Positions 24,054-38,704 of a stretch of DNA of 64,000 nucleotides are shown here, one piece after another; the first letter of the stretch is position 1, and each line of letters opens with the position of its first letter. Below the pieces are notes generated by a model. The model saw only the letters and a list, made by a program, of their open reading frames with translations, searched no databases and was not told the DNA's origin. The stretch is from Phialocephala subalpina (taxonomy: Eukaryota > Ascomycota > Leotiomycetes > Helotiales > Mollisiaceae), in the NCBI GenBank assembly GCA_900073065.1, contig FJOG01000013.1, forward strand, positions 585,227 to 649,226. Reading direction: 5' to 3'. The position numbers were made by a program, and so were the translations under genes.

Positions 24054-24590
24054 TTAACTTTTAGCTTGTGCATTTAGAGCAATGGTTCTTTGCGTGGCGG
24101 CAACGGCTTGTTGAGTGGCAACAAAGTTTGAAGGTCCAACTGAAATAGCATGTTGAGTGGCGGCAATAGCTAGTTGAGTGGTAGTAGACCACGTAACAGA
24201 GTGTGAAGGTCTAGTGGGTGCTTGAGTGGCAACAACAAAGTTCGAAAGTCGGACTGGTGTTTCTGTGGCTTTGTACGGCGGCAACGGCGACCCCTCTTCC
24301 CCATTTAAATTTCCCCTCACAACCTCCTTACCACTTTGCTTCCACTCCCCCCTCAAAACACCCCACAGCGAAACATTCACTTTTACCCACACGCGTCCGC
24401 CTGGATATTGACTCTCCAACCCTTCTTCCACTTTCTCCATCAACTCCCATGCCTTTTGAAGTCCGAGTATGATACCAGCGAGTGGTGCAAAGAAAGTCAT
24501 CATGCCGGCATAGATAGCGAGGACCGTGATGACGGTTTGGAGTTTTTCGGAACGTGTCCCCCAATTTGTGAGGTCCTGGCGATGTCGCAT
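24054..24590 (-). CDS. Hypothetical membrane protein with a repetitive ATQ tail
   Basis: The visible protein has 178 residues from the first ATG. The same frame is open up to a TAG near 24659, where an ATTAG acceptor could join an upstream exon (TSQAQRWLSTALSQMRHRQ), so the true start is uncertain. One strong hydrophobic segment (VITVLAIYAGMMTFFAPLAG) is followed by a charged region. The C-terminal 60 residues are degenerate repeats around ATQ (FVVATQAPT, LAIAATQHAI, FVATQQAVAATQRTIA). The DNA shows repeated TTGAGTGGC-like units on the plus strand. I recognise no family. Confidence 0.4.
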   Translation of the reverse strand: MRHRQDLTNWGTRSEKLQTVITVLAIYAGMMTFFAPLAGIILGLQKAWELMEKVEEGLESQYPGGRVWVKVNVSLWGVLRGEWKQSGKEVVRGNLNGEEGSPLPPYKATETPVRLSNFVVATQAPTRPSHSVTWSTTTQLAIAATQHAISVGPSNFVATQQAVAATQRTIALNAQAKS

Positions 24591-24836
24591 TTGTGAGAGC
24601 GCTGTTGAGAGCCATCTTTGGGCTTGCGAAGTGGGAATAGTGGAATTGCGACTTGAAGGCTAATTGTCGAAGCTCACTCGATACTCAAGAGGAGAATGCA
24701 TCTATTTTGCAAAACCTGCCAATCTGTCAGGATTAACTAACTATTCCCCTTTCGTAGCCTCGAACAATCCCACTGACAATATGGTACGCTTGCACTACTT
24801 TCCGCCCGCCGTCTAGGGGGTTCGCTTAGCACGATC

Positions 24837-26642
24837 TCAAACCGAGCCTGTACCACATCCGCCTGTCTTTTCGACAACCAGCAAGGACAACGCTCTGATC
24901 GGCAGTGAGAATGAAGTGAGTAGCCTGTTATCTTGGACATTTATCACCTTTGCTGGTTCTAACATCGCTAACTTTCCCGCGGCTGACAGCTCGTCGTACT
25001 GCTGTTGGGTAGGACTTGGCGGCGAACCCATGGCCAACCACGCAGCGTATGAGTTACTGCGGTCATTGTCGATTCGATAATGGGTCACATTTATCGCACC
25101 TGAGAATGGTAAACCATTCAAGTTCAGCTCGATGTCCGCATCTGGGAAGTCGAGGTTGTCGTCGTGGTAGTGCCAGATGAAGGCGTACACCTTATTCTCA
25201 TCCGTGCTCGCAAGAACGCCAACGTCAGTCTGATTCAAGATCCCGTTCGCCAGCACCACATCTAGAGGAACCTGCCCAGTGCTGTTCGCTTGAACTCGCT
25301 GTCCACCCATTTTGCCGAACATCCGATGGACGTTCAGAACAGGCTTATCGATGCCCTGTGTCGTCAAGACTCGAAATCCGTCGAAGTAAGCCATCTCATT
25401 CAGGAGAGCAGTCTGTTCATACTCAAATGCCCAGGTCAGCGCTCCTTGGAGATTGACATGATGTCTATCCGAGAGATCAAGAGCCCGGACAAAAGCCGCC
25501 GCTGTGTAGGCTGGGTACAAGAGGCCATTCCGATATCCATATTGAGGCGTGATACAAGCCGCGCAACCATCGGGATCATATTCTCCCATCACGATCGGCG
25601 TTCGAATGAGTTGTGGATATGAAGCCACGACACCGAAAGCTTGATCGATTTGCCGGAGTTGAGTGGAGACATTCATTCGTATGAAGCCGTCGGAGCCACT
25701 GGTGTTGACGAATGTCGGAGCACCTTTGGAATGGAAGGAGATGAAGTCTAATGGTGTTCCGGGTCTTCCTGTTGCGAAATTTGTTTCGAAAAGACTGTGG
25801 TTAAGAAATGCTCCTAGGTAGTCGCCTGCTGCTCCGCCAGCCACTTCGCATCCGCCTACATTGGCATTAGGGAGAGCTCTTCGAACACCATTGACCGCGT
25901 GGTCGTGAAGCATGAAAAACTCCTCTCTGGTTCCATTCCAGTCTACACTAATCAGCACTGAATTGCTCCTTTCTCGGAATTTCTGTCTGTCTTCAAGTGG
26001 CAAGAACGAAAGGACATTGAAGAACCTACAAGCAATATTCGGCTCATTCCAAACCTCCCACCACCAACTCTCTACCTCCACTTCCCCATATCTGTCCAAA
26101 CAGTGCTTGGCCCACTCATAAACCAGTTCTTCCCACCCCTGATAGTCAACCGGAACATGGCTCCAGCCAGTGTAGATAACACTGGGGTTTACTGCCGGCG
26201 TGAAATTGAAGAAGTATGGCTCGGGATCCTTCGCTAATGCCAACGGCATGAATCCAATCTCGACATAAGGTTTAACACCCGCCTCCAGATAACTGTCAAA
26301 AACGGCATCTACAATTGAGAAATTATAGATAGGTGAACCAGAGGGAGACAGTGTATAAGCGTTTGTGGAGCCGAATTTGAGCCCCGGAACACCGATGGTG
26401 CCATTTTGGCCTGTAGTGAGGAGGTTGTGGGTTCGGAAATAGGTCTGGGCTGGACCGAGGGAGCCGAGTTCGTGAAGGAGGGAGCGCCCGCGGGGTAAGT
26501 AGGCGTAGTTTGGTTCGTCACAGCCGAAAAAGTGGTGGATGGGGCCGAGGGAGTGGGAGGCGTTTACTATTATCGTGATGGAGTCTCCTTTGGCGAAGAG
26601 TAACAGAGGAAGGAGAAAGAACAGTAATGTAGTGCCAAACAT
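24837..26642 (-). CDS. Secreted GH39-type glycoside hydrolase
   Basis: Exons 26642-26030 and 25942-24837 give 572 residues. The start is the ATG before a clear signal peptide (GTTLLFFLLPLLLFAKG); an in-frame ATG 27 codons upstream would bury it. The catalytic acid/base is E200 in WNEPNIA and the likely nucleophile is E325 in GEYDPDGC, as in the (beta/alpha)8 barrel of GH39 xylosidase-like enzymes. Many NxS/T sites suggest glycosylation. The 87-nt intron is placed by the restored motif WNEPNIAYWNGTREEF. It has no stop and is a multiple of three, so the frame also reads through it. The substrate is unknown. The order of blocks favours GH39 over other clan A families. Confidence 0.82.
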   Translation of the reverse strand: MFGTTLLFFLLPLLLFAKGDSITIIVNASHSLGPIHHFFGCDEPNYAYLPRGRSLLHELGSLGPAQTYFRTHNLLTTGQNGTIGVPGLKFGSTNAYTLSPSGSPIYNFSIVDAVFDSYLEAGVKPYVEIGFMPLALAKDPEPYFFNFTPAVNPSVIYTGWSHVPVDYQGWEELVYEWAKHCLDRYGEVEVESWWWEVWNEPNIACRFFNVLSFLPLEDRQKFRERSNSVLISVDWNGTREEFFMLHDHAVNGVRRALPNANVGGCEVAGGAAGDYLGAFLNHSLFETNFATGRPGTPLDFISFHSKGAPTFVNTSGSDGFIRMNVSTQLRQIDQAFGVVASYPQLIRTPIVMGEYDPDGCAACITPQYGYRNGLLYPAYTAAAFVRALDLSDRHHVNLQGALTWAFEYEQTALLNEMAYFDGFRVLTTQGIDKPVLNVHRMFGKMGGQRVQANSTGQVPLDVVLANGILNQTDVGVLASTDENKVYAFIWHYHDDNLDFPDADIELNLNGLPFSGAINVTHYRIDNDRSNSYAAWLAMGSPPSPTQQQYDELSAAGKLAMLEPAKVINVQDNRLLTSFSLPIRALSLLVVEKTGGCGTGSV

Positions 26643-26929
26643 TGTAATGATCTGTGGAAGGAGAGAGGATGAATGTTTCCATTGTTCCAAAATGGTTGGT
26701 ACATTTGACTTTCTGTATTTCATGTAGATAAGAACAGCGAGCCAGGATGCGGAAGGCTTCTTCCTACCTCTAACTCCTCTGGAGTTCGGAGAATTGCGGT
26801 ACCTTACGTGATCCTATTCAGAGCCCACTTTCAACTCATGGCAATATCCATGTATCGGCATCTCATTTGAGCGGCTGCCCAGGAGCTGTACCAGGCTGAG
26901 GGGTTGAGGCTGGGGTGTGGTGCTTGACA

Positions 26930-26971
26930 TTGAGTTTACCCCCCTTTATTGCGGGTTGCGGGTAAACTCAA
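26930..26971. promoter_or_regulatory. 12-bp inverted repeat upstream of the GH39 gene
   Basis: TTGAGTTTACCC at 26930-26941 is mirrored by GGGTAAACTCAA at 26960-26971 with an 18-nt spacer. It lies about 290 bp upstream of the GH39 start and downstream of MOD5. Each arm holds a GTAAAC core like a forkhead site. It could bind a dimeric regulator or form a hairpin in the MOD5 3' region. Confidence 0.5.
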
Positions 26972-27100
26972 GCGAGCTAGTAGTATGACGTCCGTGTGCA
27001 GTCAGATCTTTGCGGCAATCTGATTCCACACGAAGACCACAGACCCATGATGACTCCTGAAGATTGTCCGAGAGAGACTCCAAAGTCTTTGACAGAGCGT

Positions 27101-28600
27101 TCAAAGAGTATCTAATGCGTTTGATGTAGATTTGTCCTCGTTCGCAGCATCAGTCGACCTACCTCTCACCCCATCCCTTTGCCTTTTCTGCATCTTCTTA
27201 GTAAGACCTCTGTGTTTCCTGCTCTTCAAGTGCGTCTGCCACTGAATCTCCGTGACAGCCGTAACATGGCACATCTCGCACTCTCGTCGAGGCCACGAAT
27301 GATTGACTTCCGGGATCTCAGTCTCGAGCCCCAATATCTCTTTTGCAGCAGCACACACTTCCTCTGGAGGCTGTAACTCTTTCCCGACTAGGAAATCTGC
27401 TGTGATATTTATAGCAGGATTCGAAACATTGTCCTCCCATTGCGAGACATCGGTACCGTCCAGTAGGTAAAGCTGCTTGAGCGCATTCTCTTCTGCCAAA
27501 GCAGGCAGCAGTTTCAATCGAATCCATCTCGTTTGCCTCTTTGCGTATTGCCGAGTGGCAGCTTGCATCTGCTCAACTGACAGGTCGAAAGCACTCTTCA
27601 GCTCTTCCTCAGTTGCTGTGCCGGGTCTCAGTGCCTTGAGGTAAGGCTCGAACTCCTTCCAACCGATCGAGACCCAGATTCCTCGTGTCCGGTCGACGAC
27701 ATGACCAGCCATCTCCCGATCAAGGAGAAACTTATCCATAGACTTGACCTCGTCAAGCATACCAGCATCCAACATCTTGTCAACCCTCCCATCCAACCTC
27801 TTCTTCAAAACATCTGACTCGGCATGAACCCAGAACAACAACGTCGAATTGAGATCCATCCCCTCTTCCCCCAAAACCCCATTCCTCTTCCTCTCAACCT
27901 GTTCCTTATAAACATCACTCGCCCTCCTCCCCGTCATCAACCAAATCTCCAAACTCCGCCGAATCTTCCTCCTATCCCTCGGATGCCACCTATCCGCCAT
28001 CACCGGATCCACCTTTCTCAACCTCTCTAACAGTACCTCCGTCTCACTCTCTAGCATCGGCCATTTACTCTTAATCTCTTCGACCCTCCACTCTCTAGCC
28101 CCCTCCCCTTCTCCATCCCCTTCCGCACCAACAAACATATCACCAAACACCAAACTCTGAGTATAATAATGCGTTCCTCCAACCAACACTGGCACTTTCC
28201 CTCTACTTTTGATTTCTTGGATGACTTTCGAAGCTTCGCGGCGAAATATGCCAACACGCCAACTCTCTTCTTCGAGAGGTATGACGCTGAGGAGGTGGTG
28301 AGGGATGCCTTGCATCTCCTCGGTCGTGACTTTATTCGTTACAATCGGCAGGCCGTGATATAGCTGCATTGCATCGCCGTTTATGACTTCGCCATTGAAT
28401 CGTTTCGCCAATTCAATTGCGAGCTGAGAGGCGTGTTAGCTTGTGCGTCGTAGCAAGGTAAAATGTTTGGAGATAAGAAAGTGAGGACGGACTTGGGATT
28501 TTCCAGTCCCGGTAGCGCCGAGGACGACAAGGAGTGGATTTGAGGGCGGTTTATGGTCCATGGCTACATTTCTCAGGTGGCAGAGGAGGCGCGATAGCAT
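27101..28600 (-). CDS. MOD5: tRNA dimethylallyltransferase (isopentenyltransferase)
   Basis: Exons 28600-28493 and 28423-27101 give 476 residues. The enzyme transfers a dimethylallyl group to A37 of tRNAs reading UNN codons, in cytosol, nucleus and mitochondria. Seen are the P-loop GATGTGKS (residues 28-35), the INGDAMQLYHGLPIVTNK block, VGGTHYYTQ and the basic region RRKIRRSLEIW. A C-terminal C2H2 matrin-type zinc finger (CEMCHVTAVTE to HLKSRKHRG) is typical of eukaryotic members. Two N-terminal ATGs (28600 and one 13 codons later, MDHKPP) could give a mitochondrial and a cytosolic form, as known for yeast Mod5. The intron donor is the unusual GTCCGT. Confidence 0.93.
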
Positions 28601-29001
28601 GTGTGTTGTTGGTGAGAGTGTTGGAGAAGTGGTGAAGAATTTCGAGGTCTCGAGGCTGAGATCTGGAAGTTTAAGAAAGTAGCCTTGTCACGTGTAAGGA
28701 TGGTGCATCGCTAGACCTTTTGGAGGTATGGAAGAAGAGGAGCTATCTTAAAGTTGCACTGTTGAAATATAATAGGGAAGAGGTTCCATTGATGGAAGGA
28801 AGTATGGTTGAGTGTATGGACGTGGTAAGCGATAGTGAGAGAAAACCAGGGCTGTGCCCGAAGCAATTCATTCATCGAGCTGTGCCAGACCCTTGACCTG
28901 TATGTCTATCGTAATCGTACAGATCCATGGCCATTTGTGCCCCTACAACCTGGAGATGAATGTCGAACCTCGTACAAGCAAACAACCTCCCTGTCTGCAA
29001 C

Positions 29002-31024
29002 CTAAGCCCCAGCAATAGCCCGCCCAACCGCACCACCAAGCTCACCAAACAACACCCCCTTGAACACATTCTCAGGTAGCTCCTCCGCCCAATTCACACC
29101 TTCCCCTAGCGCCTTCTTGTAATGCTCTTTCTCATGCTCCGCCAATTCCTTCCACGTCCTCTTCTTTCCATCCTCATGCCCAGGCTTTAATATCTGCTCA
29201 TTCCACTTCCCCTCACCCTTCAACTTTTTCGCCAACTTTTCTTGTTGCCTTGAGGGAGGTTCAGGAGCTGTAGCGGTAGCGCCACTACACGATTCCTGTC
29301 CAGCACCTGTAGCTTCCGCCTCCTCTCTGGTTGCCTGAGTCATCGTTTCCTCTCTGGTCGTAGTAGCGCTAGCTTTCGTCTTCGGCTGGGTTTCGGGATC
29401 GGCTCGTACTTGGATCTTGGATATCTCTGGTTCAGAAGAAGAAATAGGCGATTTAAGGTCGTTGTAGCCAGACGGGAATTCGAATGGTCTTCCAAGAGCT
29501 TCTTGCCATATGACAGGTAGGTGATTTCTGGCATTGAGATACACAGGTACGCCACCCCTGATCTCAAGAATGCCTTGGATAAAGATAGCGGCAAGGGCGA
29601 TGCCGATGAAGGAGAGAATGACGCCCATGCCGAATGCCGCTGCCGTGGATGGTAGAGCGATCACGTAGCGCGGGGTGGTGGATTGACCTCGCTTCATCGA
29701 GAGAGGGACTGGAAATAGTGGGAAGGTATGTACCACCACCGTGTTGGCGACTCCTACACTTGCAAGCTTCAAGTACTGCGGGGGTGTGCTCGCTGTTATA
29801 GGGTGTGCGGGTGGCGTAAAATTTGAAAATGCAAGGGAGGTGATTTGGAGGGGGTGGACATTCCTGAGGGTTCGGAAAGACTTTATGCTCATGATGACAG
29901 ATAGGCCAACTGCGACTTGTAAGTCAACCTTGAAAAGGGATAATGATATGTCGTGTCCAGCCACTGCAACGACGAATTGGGTGTATCCTTGCGGTTCCGA
30001 GGGTGAGGTAGGCGGTGTAAGGTTGCAGACTGCTAAACCTGTGGCTTTGGTGATCCTGTCTGGGAGTCGATGGGATTGCGCAAGGCGACATTGCCCCTTG
30101 CCGCTTGGTGGGATTCGGAAAATTTGTAGAACAACGCCCCCATTACTATGAATGTTCGTGAGCATAATCAGGAATTCTTTCGACAAGAATCTCATAGCTC
30201 TGAATTTCGGTGTGGATGGCTTCTCTGGACCCCGCGTAGCTGGCGTGATGTATATCAAGTCTGGCTCCTCTTCATCTGCCTCGTGGGAAATCTTCTTCAG
30301 GTATATATCGTGTTCATCGCAGTATGCAAAGAGGAACTCGTCATCTCCGGTCTGTATAAAGTCCACATCCTCAGCCTCTTTATTACTCGTTACTGCCCCT
30401 CGCGATCTCGGTGGTGACGTTGTAGAAGTATCGAAAAGTACGATTTCAGAGTTTCTGGCCAGCCCAGTCGCAACTGCTCCCAGCTGCGGTTGATTTGGAA
30501 ATGGATTCGATAGCCTCGTTATCCTCTGGTATGCATCCTTCTCTCTCCCTTGGAATAACGAAGCTCTCGAGTGCTCTAATATTGATGGTTCCGAGGCGTC
30601 TTTTCCTTTCTTCGATACTTTCGGAGGCTCAATCCCCAGGACTCGAAAATGCGCATTTCTTCCCTTCTCAACATCTGCTGGACTCGAGTTCACGCCTGCA
30701 AATACCAGCGTCGCCTTATCCTTCTTTGCGCCTACGGCCAAGCTTGTAACATTGTCCTCGTCCTTGCTAAGCTCAATCTCAGCTGCTTCTTGAAGCTCGG
30801 TGGAATTCGATGTGTCTATGAGAGTCTGATCAGAGAATAGATTAGCAGAGATTCTTGGAAAGTTCGTGCGCAAGTTAACAACTCACAATCTTGTTCCCTA
30901 CACCTGTTCGTCCAGCGCCTCCTCCACCTCCAACCACTAACCGCGACGAGTCGAGAGGATCAAAGTCGCAGGCATAGAGGGGATATGAGAGCGTTAGTTT
31001 GGCTGAGGGGATCAAGGGCGCCAT
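29002..31024 (-). CDS. SEC12: Sec12-type guanine nucleotide exchange factor for Sar1
   Basis: Exon 31024-30887 and exon 30825-29002 encode 653 residues. Sec12 is an ER membrane protein whose cytosolic beta-propeller activates Sar1 to start COPII vesicles. The N-terminus AKLTLSYPLYACDFDP and the glycine loop VVGGGGGAGRTGVGNK are characteristic; the loop corresponds to the Sar1-contacting K-loop. WD-like blades follow up to about residue 425. One transmembrane segment (GMGVILSFIGIALAAIFIQG) comes next, then a lumenal tail of about 200 residues rich in Thr, Glu and Lys that ends in a glycine-rich stretch. The intron is 61 nt. The overall layout fits fungal Sec12. Confidence 0.9.
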
Positions 31025-32018
31025 GGTGCTCGCTTTCTTTCACTTCTGTGAAAGTCGTAGAACCTCGAGAGAACACGGCGCAAGAAAAAAGTAGAAGGAA
31101 CACCAAGCACGGCACGTCAGGCTGTCATGAGCAGGTAGCTATGATTACTGGCAGGGAACCAATAATGTGGCAGACCAATTAGAGGCCAGATATCTGCAGG
31201 CCTCAGAAAATCAACGGCCACCCCGGCGGCGGCATGCACCGAGGCTAAAAATCTGGGGATTAGCGTCGCTTTTGTCTATCCTCCTCCTTTGACGTCCCGC
31301 TAGACAATGTCCAAATTGTAGATAGCTAACTGCTTCTAATACATGCGTATGATCTAATACTGAGGGTCGTTAGAAGGGGCGCTCATGAAATCACAGTGCT
31401 TGGTGAGAAATCACACATGTGAACCGCCTCGAGAAAGTTTTATTTTACGCTCTTTATTCCTTTAGTTCTCTCTATCATGCGCATTTGCTCGTGTGCTTTT
31501 GATAATCTATCTCAGATGCATTTGCCTCCCCAGAGATCAAATCCTGAGCACCAACGAGGGTTCCCGATTCTCATCTCAAATGCATATTCCTCCCCTGAGA
31601 TCAAATCCTAAGCACCAACGAGCGTTTTACCAAGAACTATGTGAGCAGGAACGACCCAAAGGACATCCTCGAATGTACCCTATGTTTGCAAGAAATCAGA
31701 GCCATGAACGGACCACTTTATCCCATGCTTGAACCAGATTGCGCTGCTTGAAATAAAAACCCCAGAGTGCAATCAGAAGGCCACCACCTAACGCCGAGAT
31801 TCAATGCAGGCCAGATATAGAGACCAGACCAGCATGAATGAATGCATTTAACCCAGTCGCAGTAAAGTGAAGAAAATGAAAAAGATCCTCTCGCTTCAAC
31901 ATCGAAAGCATTTTAGTAGTCGTCAACGTTATCATTAGTATTTCTCCTGGTTCCTACTTTGCGAGCTTTTAGAATGAATGCAGTTCGAATCAGCTTCCAG
32001 GCGGGCAGGTATGGATTC
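31025..32018. other. Intergenic stretch between SEC12 and CLA4
   Basis: It holds the SEC12 promoter and the CLA4 3' side. No protein gene is supported. A degenerate direct repeat at 31511-31624 is listed separately. Confidence 0.5.
31511..31624. repeat. Two-copy degenerate direct repeat, 64-nt period
   Basis: A block of 50 nt at 31511-31560 recurs at 31575-31624 with a few substitutions. Both copies share GAGATCAAATCCT and GCACCAACGAG. A similar short duplication is seen at 31979-32008 against about 32041-32070, overlapping the end of CLA4. Confidence 0.8.
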
Positions 32019-34925
<2,907 letters not shown>

Positions 34926-36458
34926 TTTAGAGGAATTTACAGGATTATAACTAGACGAACTCGTGTAGTATCGTAGAACGCAGTGTATGTTCGCTGCGGG
35001 GTATCGTAAAGGGAAATCGTAGATCGTTCTGCATAAAGCAGGTACATTAGCATATACTCCTGAGTTAAGCGGTGGCAGGTCCGTACATGTTCTTCTTTCA
35101 GTTCAGTCATAAATCGCTGAGAGGTTGTGATGGCTCACTCGCTCGGCCGCGTTCGAGGGTGAGTGGTTCACTGTGCCGTCAAAGAACTCGATCTCCGAAC
35201 CGGCGGGTGTCCTGCTGAGTCGAATGTCCTCTCGACAGCCCAGCAGACTTCAATCTGCGTCGTCGGAGGATTCTGGACCGCGTTGAACGTTGTCGTCGCG
35301 TTGATGAATGGGTGTGAAGTCTGAAGGATCGCTGAAAGTGAGTTTGGCGATATGGGAACCTCTCCTCGAAAAGGCGGCTAGTGCAATCGGCGCTAACGGC
35401 ATATGGTTAAGTCTGGCTTCCGCTCCCTTGACTCCTTCCCCCATCAAGCCTGGATCTGACTCTCGAACCAAGAGCTAGTAAAGGAGAAAGAGGGGCCTTT
35501 TGCTGCGATGGTTTGAGGTAAAAGACTGTCCTGTCAGACACAAGAGGACCCAACATCCATTGCTCGACAAGGCTTCACGGTTGGCGGTCATGGCACAGCT
35601 ATCTTACACAACTGAAAAAAGAGGCCTGGCCTGGATGGAAATGACCCTCACATTGCTAGGAAGAGGCCCTTGGCGATTCAGTATGCGATTATCTAAGACA
35701 GCTGCTGCACTCGATTTCAGTTAGATGGGTGTCTCTGTCACAGCCGCGGGAACTATTCATGCCTGATCTGCTGCCGGTTTCAGGGGCGCTGGATCCGAGA
35801 TGACCCCTATTTTCTGACGAGGGACGACCAGAACATTTAAATGCACGTCTCTTCCTCACCAATGCCCAAACAACTCCAAGCCTGTTGAAGCCGTCTGCAG
35901 TCAGATTCATGAACCTGAGCCCTGTGCTGGGAGATAACTGGACACAAATCATCCGGCGGCAACCTGCGAAAGGCCCTTGCCGGCCACTTGAAACATCCGC
36001 AAGCAGATTGAAGAGGGATGCCCTTTGTTTCGTCAGCGGAGTCCTGTCGCAGAACTCAGTCGCACGGTCCTTGGTTGTTTAATTTTGTTTCCTGTCCGTT
36101 GCATTGATCATGTGAGTAACTTTCTTTTCTTCTTGGTTTGGCCAGGCATTATTGCATCCGGTAATCCATTCGTCATGCGAGATTTCTAATACATCATATC
36201 TGTGATATTGTCTGTGGTACAACCTACCTCTTTCTTCTGGAAGCTAAGGAAGCCCATCAAAGAATACTTGGCGGTACGGCTGCCGGTAGCGCCTTGTTCT
36301 GCTAAGAGCACGTGCCAAGAATCCAGATGCAGATGCCCAGCACTGGCAGTAAAAGCTTGATTTGTCAAATGCTTCTTTGATATTCTCAGGAAGTCTATGA
36401 CACGCCAGAACTGGCTCCGAGTTATATAGAAACACACAAAACCTTCAGATCTCTTATC
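34926..36458. other. Long intergenic stretch without a supported gene
   Basis: The interval of 1.5 kb holds the CLA4 promoter and the 3' side of GRS1. Short open frames on both strands show no family or splice support. Long regulatory regions upstream of Cla4-type kinases are plausible, but nothing specific is seen. Confidence 0.45.
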
Positions 36459-38688
36459 TTAGCGAACGGGCACATCGGCTTCTTGACCTTCGAAAGCTGG
36501 TAACTCCTTCTCGATATCGGCCCAAACCTTTTCACCCTCAACCAAAGATTTGATAGCAGCCAGGATCTTGTCCTCGTCGGCACGGACTTGCTTCGTTGAG
36601 TCACGATCTCTGAGTGTGTAGGTCTTATCTTGCACACTTTGGAAATCGACTGTGATACCAAGAGGTGTACCCAACTCATCGTTTCGGCTATATCGCTTGC
36701 CAATTGAGGCTGAAGAGTCGTCCACTCGGCTAGAGACACCAAGTTTGCGAAGTTTGAGTGACATGGCTTTGAGTAAAGGCTTGAAGCTCTCATGGCCAGA
36801 AAGAGGGACAAGTAGAACTTTGGTGGGTGCGATAGTTGGAGGGAATGAAAGGACCTATGAAATGTGAGTACTCAAGCACTACTTGTGAAAGGGAGTAAAA
36901 CTTACACCACGCGCCTCGTCACCACCCTCGCTACCACGAGTCCAGTAGTTGTGCTCAATCAACGAGTACAAGATTCTGCCGATACCGAATGATGGCTCGA
37001 TAACGTTAGGCGTGTACTCTCGTGTGTTCTCTGTTCGGGTCCTCCTTTCAATCACAATAAGGTCCTTGCTAATCTCAACCTTGCCATTGCCAACACCAGC
37101 AACGTCAATGGTAATCTTGCCATCTTCCTTGAGATCTTTAGCAAGTTTCTCTCGCTGCTCTTGTGTCAGTGCCTCAACTGCAGCCTCGACAGTCTTGCCA
37201 TCCTTCTTGAAGTGAGGACCAAACTTCTTCTTGTCCAGCTCCACTTGCCATTCTTCGATGGTAATAGGCTGTGCAAGTCTCTCTCTGACCATCAGAGGTG
37301 CGCCCGTCTTCTTCGCGTGAACCGTAAGATCGTAGGCACTTCTGTCAGCACAGCCGACACACTCGATCCAACCATAACTAGTCAACAACTCGGCATCCCA
37401 GCAATCAGCTGCGTAATGGGCCATCTCGTTCGCCATGTGTTGTCGGAATCGAATCTTGGATTGATCTACACCAATCTTCTCCAAGAACAGATGGATTCGT
37501 GCCAAGAAGTAACCCAAAGTCTCGTTATCGACGGTGCCATCAGCAACAGCCTTACCAATGGGCACCTTTTGGACGTGTGTTTGACCAGCCAATTGTGTGT
37601 GTCGGTTGAGGAGTACGAGCTCAACGTCCTTGACCTCGTCAAATCTTTCATGCTTCTTACCACCTTGGGGATCGACGTAATGCTCAATCTCGGCCATCAA
37701 GAATTCACGAACACGAAGGAGACCAGCACGAGGTGAAATCTCATTTCGGTAGGACTTGCCAATAGAAGCAGACGCGAATGGCATTTGTTGTTGGTTGAAG
37801 TCGAGGAGTTTTGCGAAGTTGAGGAACTGGCCTTGTGCAGTTTCTGGTCTCAGGTAGCCTGGCAAGTTGCTGCTTGGGCCAATGGCAGTCTGGAACATGA
37901 GGTTGAAAGCTACAGGTGGGGTAGGGAGGACGCCAGTAGCGGGGTTCTTCATATCGTACTTCGTGATGAGCTCGCCCAATTCCTCGCCGCCGTAATTGTC
38001 GATCTTGAAAGGTCAGCGTTCTGCTACTATCACCAATTATCAGGGGCCGTACCTTTGCCAAAATCTCCTCATATTCCTTGACAACCGCATCATCAAGCTT
38101 GACGGCTTCCGTGCCCTTGACCTTCTTCTTTTTCTTTTTGGGATCTTCCTCCTTCTCCTCAACCTTGACACCTCTAGCCTCTTTATCGCCCTTCAGCCTC
38201 GCCTCCAAGATCTCCTCTACGAAGTGATCTGCTCTGATAATCTCGCCGTTTTTTGGGTCCTTGCACATCCAATCTGCAAACTTGTCCACGTGCCCACTCG
38301 TCTTCAAGACCTCTGCAGGTGTTAAAGCTGGACAGTCCACCTCCATCATATCCTCCTCCAAGACGAAGTGTTTGCGCCATGTATCGAGGATGTTGTTCAG
38401 CAGAGCGCAGCCAGGCGGACCGTAATCATAAAGACCAGCAACACCACCATAAATTTCGAAGGAAGGGGTGTAGAACATGCGCCGTCGCAGCATGGAGTCC
38501 ATACTAGGACGATCGAGGGTCTGGCCCTTCAAAGTGGTACTCATGGTGGATTGCTCCTTCTGCTTTTGGAATTTGGGCGGTTGATATCTGTTGTTTTGTG
38601 CGGTAGCTGTAAAGCTTCGCACGGTATTTCTCGAGGAAAAGGGTTGTCGAGTGCGTGCAGTTCGTGCGAAGCTGCAGAAGGAGCGCAT
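36459..38688 (-). CDS. GRS1: Glycyl-tRNA synthetase, probably dual-targeted
   Basis: Exons 38688-38053, 38003-36906 and 36854-36459 give 709 residues. This class II enzyme charges tRNA-Gly. Motifs seen are [24 protein letters not shown], the motif 2 block [31 protein letters not shown], motif 3 region [16 protein letters not shown] and the anticodon-binding domain that begins [12 protein letters not shown]. The first 48 residues are arginine- and serine-rich without acids until late ([19 protein letters not shown]), as in a mitochondrial presequence. A second in-frame ATG at 38544 in the context CCACCATGA would start the cytosolic form. Confidence 0.97.
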
Positions 38689-38704
38689 TCACTTAAGACC
38701 CATC

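Noticed and set aside
26643..26723. Upstream in-frame ATG for the GH39 gene
   Set aside because: It would place 27 residues before a clear signal peptide; the ATG at 26642 is preferred.
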